Source of the DNA: Aquiflexum balticum DSM 16537 | GTDB lineage: Bacteria > Bacteroidota > Bacteroidia > Cytophagales > Cyclobacteriaceae | Length of the DNA: 64,000 bases | Direction: 5' to 3' | Assembly (NCBI RefSeq): GCF_900176595.1 | Contig: NZ_LT838813.1 | Span: 1 to 64,000, forward strand | Shown: piece by piece, positions 46,148 through 52,644 of the stretch | Numbering within the stretch: the first letter of the stretch is position 1 | Layout: every line of letters begins with the position of its first letter | Made by a program: the position numbers and the translations under genes | The notes under the pieces: generated by a model | What the model saw: only the letters and a program-made list of their open reading frames with translations | Told to the model about the DNA's origin: nothing | Databases searched by the model: none

Positions 46148-47239
46148 TTATTTTTCGTTTAAAATCTCATTGAGAAAGATATCTTTTACCCGATTTGGTT
46201 CTTCAAAATGAGGGCTGTGTGCTGAATTTTCAAATGTATAGAATCTTTTTTGGGGTGCTTGAATCTTTTCAAAATACATCTTGGCCAGATCATATGATAC
46301 TGTATAATCGTATTTTCCATGAAAAAAATAAACTGGAATGTCCAACTTGTTGGTTTTATCGCTAAGATCTGTGACAATAATTGTTTCCCAAAGTGGATGG
46401 ACACCTGACTGAGCTTTACCCCGCCATAAATTGAATTTCTCTTTCAGGGTAAAGCCTTTGAAGGTAAGGGACGGAACAAACAATCCGGTGATTATTGAAT
46501 TCATATCCCGCGTGGTGCCAATTCCAAGGCTATGCATGGCGGCATCTCTTATTTTGAGATATCCATCCGGAATTCGGTCAGTTACCGGTGAGGCTTCTAA
46601 CTTTCGGACCATTTTCATATTCCCGGCAGTTTTGAATTGCTTAAGAACATAATCATAAGCCAACTTTTCTGATTTAAATTGATCTGACATCTGAGCTATT
46701 CCGATATAGGCATGATAAAGTTCCGGTGATTTCGCTGCCATCTGGATGCCAATGAAGGTTCCTCCCGAGCGCCCCATGAGGTAAATTTTTTCCTTTCCAA
46801 ACCGGGTACGGAGATAATTTGTCACCTCTTTTGTGTCGGACAAAAATTGATCTAGATTTTTGGAATCGTCTGGAATGTCCGAATTATAGGATAGCCCCGA
46901 TCCCCTTTGATCCCACCATACTACAGTAAAATATTCTTCAAGTCCGGTAGGGTATTTATGGGTGAGAAAGTAATCAGGTATACCCCCGTGAAGATAAAGT
47001 AGGACGGGGTTTCCTTCATTTTTACTTTGAATAAACATTCCCTGACGGATTCCTCCAATTAATAGAAATTTCTTTTCTGAAATACTTCCTTTCAAATTCC
47101 TGCCCTGATCATCCATAAATGGTTCAGGTTTACCGGGGCTGTAAAGAAATAGAGTGATAGTAATTGTTAGTAAAATACCTGTGATAACAAAGATGGATAT
47201 CAATACCATATGCTTAGCAAATTTTAAATACTTTTTCAT
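46148..47239 (-). CDS. Alpha/beta hydrolase with N-terminal membrane helix
   Basis: A 363-residue hydrolase. Residues 11-32 (MVLISIFVITGILLTITITLFL) form a membrane anchor. The oxyanion segment is YLHGGIPDYF, the next motif is VVWWDQRGSGLSYN, the nucleophile elbow is MGRSGGTFIG (Ser), and the C-terminal HGKYDYTV supplies the acid and AHSPHFE the base. The DQRGSG motif is that of the proline iminopeptidase branch, though the substrate may be an ester or lactone. It begins 17 bp after the four-helix membrane gene. Confidence 0.88.
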   Translation of the reverse strand: MKKYLKFAKHMVLISIFVITGILLTITITLFLYSPGKPEPFMDDQGRNLKGSISEKKFLLIGGIRQGMFIQSKNEGNPVLLYLHGGIPDYFLTHKYPTGLEEYFTVVWWDQRGSGLSYNSDIPDDSKNLDQFLSDTKEVTNYLRTRFGKEKIYLMGRSGGTFIGIQMAAKSPELYHAYIGIAQMSDQFKSEKLAYDYVLKQFKTAGNMKMVRKLEASPVTDRIPDGYLKIRDAAMHSLGIGTTRDMNSIITGLFVPSLTFKGFTLKEKFNLWRGKAQSGVHPLWETIIVTDLSDKTNKLDIPVYFFHGKYDYTVSYDLAKMYFEKIQAPQKRFYTFENSAHSPHFEEPNRVKDIFLNEILNEK

Positions 47240-47256
47240 ACTTCATAATATTCTTC

Positions 47257-47682
47257 TCATCCCTCAACCATATCAATTTTTGGCAAAAACATTTCCTTCA
47301 AACTCAGACCGCCCTTAAGACCAAAAATAAAATACAATACTGTGAAACCTGTATCAATGATACCAGTAAACCAAAATGTAGCAGGGAAATCTTCTATAAA
47401 AAACATAAATCCATATAATTGAACTACATAGAAGGTCCTACCAATGATCAAACAACCTACATTGAAAGCATACCGCTTAATGTTAAATGCCGACATAAAT
47501 TGCAAATAGGCAAAGCAAATGAAGAATGAACCCAGGAAAATTGAAAAAAAGGGATCTATTGGGGGATTATCAATTAATCGCCCGATTCCAATAATGAAAA
47601 TATACAAGATTCCTGCTACGGTATCCCAAACACCACTAAAAATGAAGGTTATGGCCAAAGGTTTTAATCTATTGCTGTTCAT
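47257..47682 (-). CDS. Hypothetical four-helix membrane protein
   Basis: A 141-residue protein that I do not recognise. It has four predicted transmembrane helices at about 8-30, 44-64, 73-95 and 104-124, with SGVWDTVAGILYIFI and IIGRTFYVVQLYGFMFF segments and few charged residues. It resembles small DoxX-like or DUF membrane proteins only in size. It precedes the alpha/beta hydrolase by 17 bp, so the two are probably one operon. Function is unknown. Confidence 0.7.
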   Translation of the reverse strand: MNSNRLKPLAITFIFSGVWDTVAGILYIFIIGIGRLIDNPPIDPFFSIFLGSFFICFAYLQFMSAFNIKRYAFNVGCLIIGRTFYVVQLYGFMFFIEDFPATFWFTGIIDTGFTVLYFIFGLKGGLSLKEMFLPKIDMVEG

Positions 47683-47708
47683 GGAAATGGATTTAATGAA
47701 TTTAAACC

Positions 47709-47882
47709 TTATTCTTTGAAAAGAACTTCATCCAACAATAACCTATAGGAATAGGGCATTGCTTCAGCATATCCAAACCTGATAAGCAATAAAGGTTGTT
47801 TCCCATTTTCTAAATTAAAGTGCCTTATCAGTTTCTGTCTAACTGAAATTTCTTCACATGGCATATTGACATGCGCATGCTC
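47709..47882 (-). pseudogene. C-terminal remnant of an Acg-type nitroreductase-family protein
   Basis: The minus strand codes for about 57 residues without a start. A continuous frame runs EHAHVNMPCEEISVRQK, LIRHFNLENGKQPLLLIRF, GYAEAMPYSYRLLLDEVLFKE and stop at 47709-47711. The GKQPLLLIRFGYAEAMPYSYR segment is like the C-terminus of Acg/nitroreductase-fold proteins. Its 5' end stops exactly at the stop codon of the outer-membrane barrel gene (47881), so the rest of the gene has been lost by a rearrangement. Confidence 0.7.
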
Positions 47883-48483
47883 AAAATTTAAATACTATTC
47901 CCAATCCAAGGGAGATATATTTTAGATCCACAGCTGTGGTTACAGATTCAATTTCTATATCCCTGCTTAAGGATCTGTAACGTACACTGGGTACCAATTC
48001 CCAATTATCACTGAGAGGTATTGCCAAGCCTCCCTCGATCTGCCAACCAAAGCCATGACCTGAATCAGAAATTACATCACTACCTTTTTCAACTTCAATA
48101 TGGTTTGCCAAACCACCAGCTCTGACCAATAAATTGATATTAGAATCTCCTAATGGATGAGTATATTGAAGGCCATAAGTATAGCCAGTTTCCTCAAAGT
48201 CCAAATTTGTTCCATCTACTTTTTGATCAGATCCGAATTTGTTCCAACTCCATCCAGCATAAACTGAAAGATTTGGCATAAATCTATAAGCAAAAGTACC
48301 TTCTGCCCCAAAACCCGTGTTAAGGTTAGCCTCTCCCAACTTCGTGGTAGCGAAATTAACGCCAGGTCTAACTTCAAAACTCCAGCGATCTTGTGCCAAA
48401 GAGACATGTGAAATACTCACCATTGCAATGGCTATAAAGATTGAAGCCAATGCCTTTCCTATTAAATTCTTATTTACTTTCAT
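47881..48483 (-). CDS. Outer-membrane beta-barrel protein (OmpW/porin-like family)
   Basis: A 200-residue protein with a signal peptide (residues 1-30, ending SLAQ) and an eight-strand barrel pattern: NFATTKLGEANLNTGFGAEGTFAYRFMPNLSVYAGWSWNKF, GYTYGLQYTHPLG and a C-terminal strand ending in KF, typical of the OMP assembly signal. It is in the OmpA/OmpW-like barrel class with no periplasmic domain. Its stop codon abuts the nitroreductase remnant, which shows that this gene sits at a rearrangement boundary. A 470-bp AT-rich gap lies before it. Confidence 0.85.
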   Translation of the reverse strand: MKVNKNLIGKALASIFIAIAMVSISHVSLAQDRWSFEVRPGVNFATTKLGEANLNTGFGAEGTFAYRFMPNLSVYAGWSWNKFGSDQKVDGTNLDFEETGYTYGLQYTHPLGDSNINLLVRAGGLANHIEVEKGSDVISDSGHGFGWQIEGGLAIPLSDNWELVPSVRYRSLSRDIEIESVTTAVDLKYISLGLGIVFKF

Positions 48484-48956
48484 CTTGCTTTAGATTTGAT
48501 TTGTAATCGAAAATTAACAGTGTGAATTTCAATGTTTATTATTAAAAATTTTATGACTTTAGTTATATATTATAATGTTTTTCATCATAGTGTTCAACCA
48601 ATTATTTTTTTTGCAGAAAACTCAGTTTGGCTAATATCAAATTTTTAAAAAAAAAGAAATGGTTTTTTTGGCCCTGTTTTTTTGGTATTGATGTAGTGGA
48701 AATTTAACTCTTTATGAATGTGGGTTAATTAAATGAGGGATTCGGAAGGTTAAATAATTCAAAACAAAATATACATTTCATTGAAAAAATCTTGAATCAT
48801 TATCCGTTTATCAAGGTATTTTTTATAAATGAAGCAGATGGAATTGCAATAAAAGTCACTTTTGGGATTGTCAAAAAATCAAATCTTAGGTGGAGATGAA
48901 TAATTTAGACTCTAAGAATTTTACACAAATTGACTTTCATTAGATTGCTACACCTT
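48484..48956. other. AT-rich intergenic region before the outer-membrane barrel gene
   Basis: About 470 bp without a recognisable gene or repeat. It includes A/T runs (TTTTTTTGCAG, AAAAAAAAAGAAATGG) and short frames that do not resemble coding sequence. The promoter of the barrel gene is expected in its left part. I see nothing else in it. Confidence 0.5.
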
Positions 48957-49280
48957 TTACTTTATAATAATCTCAGGACCAGGTTTAAAACCCGATTTGA
49001 TCTTCTGGGTTACAATTGGCATTAACTCCTTCAAAGTTTTATAGGTATTGTCTTTAGCTGTCAGAACAAATACAGCTAAAGAGTATTTCTTGAAATTCTG
49101 TTGAAATTGGAGATTTTTATCAAAAGTCAATAAAATGTCGAAGTTGTTTTCCTCCATTAATTTCATTAGTTCTCCGTTTTTCTTTCCCGCCCAGCCATTA
49201 TCAGAAACTGTGGAAACTTCAAATTCCATTAAATCAACTTTCAGTCTTTTTGGCAGGTTTTCATCAAGCAGCAGTTTCAT
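48957..49280 (-). CDS. DUF5615 PIN-like toxin-type protein
   Basis: A 107-residue protein of the PIN-like DUF5615 family, probable RNase toxin. The N-terminal acidic motif LLLDENLPKRL, the middle SDNGWAGKKNGELMKLMEENNFDILLTFDKNL with Asp residues, and the hydrophobic VFVLTAKDN strand are family features. The start overlaps the end of the DUF433 gene by 17 bp, a typical antitoxin-toxin arrangement. Confidence 0.85.
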   Translation of the reverse strand: MKLLLDENLPKRLKVDLMEFEVSTVSDNGWAGKKNGELMKLMEENNFDILLTFDKNLQFQQNFKKYSLAVFVLTAKDNTYKTLKELMPIVTQKIKSGFKPGPEIIIK

Positions 49281-49506
49281 ATAATTTCTGGATGTCTTTG
49301 GACGACATGATTTTTGCTGCTATCTCAATTACTGCAATGGCATTTTCTTTGGAAACAGAAGGGAAATCACCTAAGAACTCATCTAAAGTTACACCATTTT
49401 CAAGGTGATCAAATAGTGATTCGATTGTAACCCTAGTTCCATAAAATACCGGTTGGCCTCCCAAAATTTCCGGATCGATGGTGATATAGTCTTTGACATT
49501 CTTCAT
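49264..49506 (-). CDS. DUF433 antitoxin-like protein
   Basis: An 80-residue helix-turn-helix-type protein of the DUF433 family, which pairs with DUF5615 toxins. The motif ITIDPEILGGQPVFYGTRVTIESLFDHLENGVTLDEFLGDFPSV is the whole domain. It is the first gene of a two-gene operon, overlaps the toxin by 17 bp, and may also repress the operon. Confidence 0.88.
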   Translation of the reverse strand: MKNVKDYITIDPEILGGQPVFYGTRVTIESLFDHLENGVTLDEFLGDFPSVSKENAIAVIEIAAKIMSSKDIQKLYETAA

Positions 49507-49546
49507 TATGCTAATATAACGTTTTTACCAAAATCATGTTTGTTTA

Positions 49547-49661
49547 AACGACAACGAGAGTATCTCCACTCGCATCTAAACCAAGACCTATTATTTACAT
49601 CTCCGCCAATGTGAGTGTCTCCACTCACATCATTCAAACTAAGCTGTAGAAACCCCTCTAC
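49547..49661. repeat. Hairpin repeat cluster with TCTCCAC core
   Basis: The cluster contains CGAGAGTATCTCCACTCG (49555-49572) and TGTGAGTGTCTCCACTCACA (49610-49629). These share the core TCTCCAC(T) with different matched stems (CGAG/CTCG and TGTGAG/CTCACA). A further small hairpin GTAGAAACCCCTCTAC (49646-49661) follows, at the end of the DUF2911 gene. It resembles the clusters at 33406 and 52430 in architecture, not in sequence. Confidence 0.7.
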
Positions 49662-50218
49662 ATCCCCGGCTTCCTCGCTATCGGAATAGCCAACTGAACA
49701 TCGCTCCATTCAAAGAACACCGTGGCACCATCAGCAGGACCTTCTTCAATCCTTGCTGTAAATTGCTCTACAGGTGTATCCAATCGGGTGACGGGTATTT
49801 CCGTGGTGAATAAATCATTGTTATAATCAGGTTCCCAAGCTCCCCATTTTCCAATTTCCGGGCTTACACCAATGCGAAATGTATTGGGACCCGGTATGGC
49901 ATAAAGTCTATAAGTTCCGGCAGGTAATGGCGTCCCGTTAAATAGCACATCTTGATTGACGGTGATTTCCGTGGCTTCATTTGCACCCAACCGCCAATAG
50001 CTTCCATAAGGCTGAATTGCCCCATCTTCTTCCGTTCCAAAAATCACCCGCTCCCGGACAGACGGGCGACTATAGTTGATTTCTACTTTCAGGTCATTTA
50101 CAGCTATCTCTGTTTTGCCCGGAGGGCTTAAAGTGCGACCGCGGTAATTCATATAAACAAATAACATGACCATCACCAAAACAATTACCCCTAAACCTAT
50201 AAGAACCTTTTTTACCAT
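49658..50218 (-). CDS. DUF2911 domain protein, membrane-anchored
   Basis: A 186-residue protein with an N-terminal helix (GLGVIVLVMVMLFVYMNY, about 8-25) followed by the DUF2911 domain: SPPGKTEIAVNDLKVEINYSRPSVRERVIFG, QPYGSYWRLGANEATEITV and LPAGTYRLYAIPG. DUF2911 proteins are periplasmic beta-sandwich proteins of unknown role in Bacteroidota. Its C-terminal codons reach the edge of the hairpin repeat cluster. Confidence 0.9.
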   Translation of the reverse strand: MVKKVLIGLGVIVLVMVMLFVYMNYRGRTLSPPGKTEIAVNDLKVEINYSRPSVRERVIFGTEEDGAIQPYGSYWRLGANEATEITVNQDVLFNGTPLPAGTYRLYAIPGPNTFRIGVSPEIGKWGAWEPDYNNDLFTTEIPVTRLDTPVEQFTARIEEGPADGATVFFEWSDVQLAIPIARKPGM

Positions 50219-50612
50219 AACGCTGATGTGTTTTTATTAGGAAGAAATGTAAGAATAATAAGTTTGGTTTACAAACACTTAGCAGCTTGTATTAAACACT
50301 CGCACTTTTGATTCCAGGCTTTTATTCAAAGGTCATTCTTTCTAAATGCTTTTAATTGAGGAAAATTATTTTACAACTCAAGCGCTTCTTCTAAAGTAAA
50401 TTTCTAACTCCCTGTGCAATAAACTCTTGGCCTATAATATTTTTCATAAACACACAGATAAAAATTGTCCCATCTGTGGTAATCCGTGGGATTTGTGAGA
50501 AAAAATAACTTCCCTGTCTTTGTTAGTTCCCATCATTTTAAGACGGGAAAGACAATATTTTTATTTACCTTACTTTGAAGAAAATCATTGTCAACACATC
50601 TCCCAAAATAAA
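50219..50612. other. Intergenic region between DUF2911 and the serine hydrolase gene
   Basis: About 390 bp. A short inverted repeat CACAGAT (50453-50459) / ATCTGTG (50472-50478) with AATCCGTGGGATT next to it (50480-50492) looks like a common Bacteroidota intergenic repeat (50453-50498). I see no gene. The serine hydrolase promoter is expected in the right half. Confidence 0.5.
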
Positions 50613-51902
50613 ATGAACCGAGCCTATTTTACCGCCGTACTGTTTTTACTCATTAACCTATCATTTGCCCAAACTCCTTCCCAAAAAAAATCTCTGCCTC
50701 TTTCCGAAGCAACTCCGCAAAGTGTAGGCATCTGTCCTGAGCGATTAAAAAAGCTGGACGCCATGTTAGAGGAATCGATGAAAAACGATGAAAACCCGGG
50801 ATTGGTGGCGTTAGTTGCGAGAAATGGCAAAATCGTATACCATACAGCCAAGGGTTCTGCTGATGCCTCCACGGGCAAAGCCATGACCAAAGACGCCATC
50901 TTCAGAATTGCTTCCCAAACCAAAGCCATCACCTCCACAGCGGTCATGATGCTATGGGAAGAAGGGAAATTCAGATTGGACGATCCTATTTCTAAGTTTA
51001 TCCCTGAATTTAAAAATCCAAGAGTCCTTCAAAATTTCCGCTACGGAGACACCACATTCACCGCAGTCCCTGCCAATAAAGAAATCACCATCCGACACCT
51101 TTTGACCCATACTTCCGGATTGGGTTATGGGGTGATTGATGGGGATGAACGTGTGGAGATGATTTACAACAAAGCCGGAATCATTGACCTCTATACCACT
51201 GAGAACATCAGCATCGGAGACAATATAAAGAAACTGGCAGCATTACCCCTCCACCATAACCCCGGAGAAAAATATACCTACTCAGAAGGATTGGATGTAT
51301 TGGGCTATCTGATTGAAATAGTCTCAGGCATGCCTTTTGACCAGTTTTTGAGAACAAGGCTTTTTGACCCATTGGGCATGAATGATACCTGGTTTTACCT
51401 GCCCGATACCAAGGCAGACAGGTTGGTCAAAGTTCAGCGCAAAGTCGATGGTAAATGGGAAAATTTCCCAATCACCTTTTATGACCCTCAATACCCCATT
51501 TCCGGAGCCAAAAGGTTCTTTTCCGGAGGGGCCGGCCTGTCAAGTACAGCAAAGGACTATGCTACTTTCCTACAGATGTACCTGAATGGCGGAGAACTCA
51601 ACGGCGTCAGAATCCTCAGCCGCAAAACCATCGAAACAATGATGAAAAACCAAGTAGGCGACCTTTGGAGCGGTGCATCGCATTATGGGCTGGCCTTTGG
51701 AGTTGTGACGGCCAATGGTGTAGCTGAAGGAGGGATTGGCAGTGAAGGTACCTTTGATTGGGGAGGCTATTTCAATACACAGTATTTTGCTGATCCACAG
51801 GAAAAAATCATAGGTATCATCATGAAACAGACCAGAGATACTCCCGGTGACCAAACAGGCTGGAAATTCAGACAAATGGTATTTACGCTTTTGGATGATT
51901 GA
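50613..51902 (+). CDS. Serine hydrolase, class C beta-lactamase-like (EstB type)
   Basis: An exported hydrolase of 429 residues from the ATG at 50613 (signal peptide MNRAYFTAVLFLLINLSFAQ). The SxxK motif is in IASQTKAITSTAVM, the Tyr motif is YSEGLDVLGYL, and HYGLAFGVV is in the third-motif region. Residue order and length fit carboxylesterase/beta-lactamase family VIII or D-aminopeptidase-like proteins; true beta-lactam hydrolysis is not implied. A longer start at 50520 lacks support. It precedes the beta-flower gene by 18 bp. Confidence 0.9.
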   Translation: MNRAYFTAVLFLLINLSFAQTPSQKKSLPLSEATPQSVGICPERLKKLDAMLEESMKNDENPGLVALVARNGKIVYHTAKGSADASTGKAMTKDAIFRIASQTKAITSTAVMMLWEEGKFRLDDPISKFIPEFKNPRVLQNFRYGDTTFTAVPANKEITIRHLLTHTSGLGYGVIDGDERVEMIYNKAGIIDLYTTENISIGDNIKKLAALPLHHNPGEKYTYSEGLDVLGYLIEIVSGMPFDQFLRTRLFDPLGMNDTWFYLPDTKADRLVKVQRKVDGKWENFPITFYDPQYPISGAKRFFSGGAGLSSTAKDYATFLQMYLNGGELNGVRILSRKTIETMMKNQVGDLWSGASHYGLAFGVVTANGVAEGGIGSEGTFDWGGYFNTQYFADPQEKIIGIIMKQTRDTPGDQTGWKFRQMVFTLLDD

Positions 51903-51920
51903 AGCGAAATACTTTGATAG

Positions 51921-52313
51921 ATGAAAAAGCCCATTATCCTATTTCTCCTTATTATGCTATCCATGTCTGCCTATTCCCAAAGGTTGATGGATGGCACAAG
52001 GAGGACGGTAGGATATATTGAAAATGACCGGGTGATGAATGGGGCTAGGTCTACCATTGGTTATATTGACAATAATCGGATCATGGATGGCAGCCGAAAG
52101 ACAATCGGATTTCTGGAAGATAGGAGGGTTATGGATGCTTCAAGGAAAACAATAGGCTTTATAGAAGATGGCCGCATCTTAGATGGGACAAGAAAAACCA
52201 TAGGCTATGTTGAAGATGGCAGGGTGATCGATGGCTCTAGAAAAACAATAGGCCATTTTGAGAGCCTGAAAATCTCCGAAGTGGCCCTGATTTTCTTTTT
52301 CTTTTTTTTATGA
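51921..52313 (+). CDS. Repeat protein of the 5-fold beta-flower type
   Basis: A 130-residue exported protein. After a signal peptide (KPIILFLLIMLSMSAYSQ) come six 17-residue repeats of the form R-(L/V/I)-(M/L/I)-D-G-(S/T)-R-K-T-I-G-(Y/F)-(I/V/L)-E-D-G, from residue 21 to about 121. The tail ends KISEVALIFFFFFL, a hydrophobic anchor. Bacteroidota proteins with such repeats are named '5-fold beta-flower protein', but here I count six units. It follows the serine hydrolase by 18 bp and may be cotranscribed. Confidence 0.85.
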   Translation: MKKPIILFLLIMLSMSAYSQRLMDGTRRTVGYIENDRVMNGARSTIGYIDNNRIMDGSRKTIGFLEDRRVMDASRKTIGFIEDGRILDGTRKTIGYVEDGRVIDGSRKTIGHFESLKISEVALIFFFFFL

Positions 52314-52644
52314 AATGAAGATCCTATTATCTCAAATTTGAATAGAAGCTCGAAATAAATATTTCGATTCAATCCATTGAAATGAGGCAAAGAAACTTTG
52401 CAAAAAATACGGGTAGCGTTACTGTCCCTTTAGGGACAAAATGAGGGTAGGAAAGTTTTAATATAATGGATATCCGTGCCTTTAGGTACGGAATATATGT
52501 TGTACCTAAAGGCACAAATACCATTCGCTTGATCGTTTATTTTACCCATATTATGTCCCTAATGGGACTTTGGCCAATGTTAAAAAATAGTATTGAGGAG
52601 TTTCAAACCAGAATTCCGTAACCAGTCAAAGTAGGGATAAAGTC
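52314..52644. repeat. Intergenic hairpin repeat cluster with (CC)TTTAGG-type cores
   Basis: About 330 bp without a gene. The hairpins are TGTCCCTTTAGGGACA (about 52423-52438), CCGTGCCTTTAGGTACGG (about 52472-52489), TGTACCTAAAGGCACA (about 52501-52516) and GTCCCTAATGGGAC (about 52555-52568). Cores TTTA/TAAA/TAAT are capped by stems that differ but stay matched, with a few G-T changes that still pair in RNA. The cluster lies between the beta-flower gene and the convergent OMP receptor gene. Confidence 0.7.

Noticed and set aside
49612-49632. Crp-like site TGTGAG...CTCACA in the 49.6-kb repeat
   Set aside because: The half-sites are 10 bp apart rather than 6, and the sequence belongs to the hairpin repeat with the TCTCCAC core.
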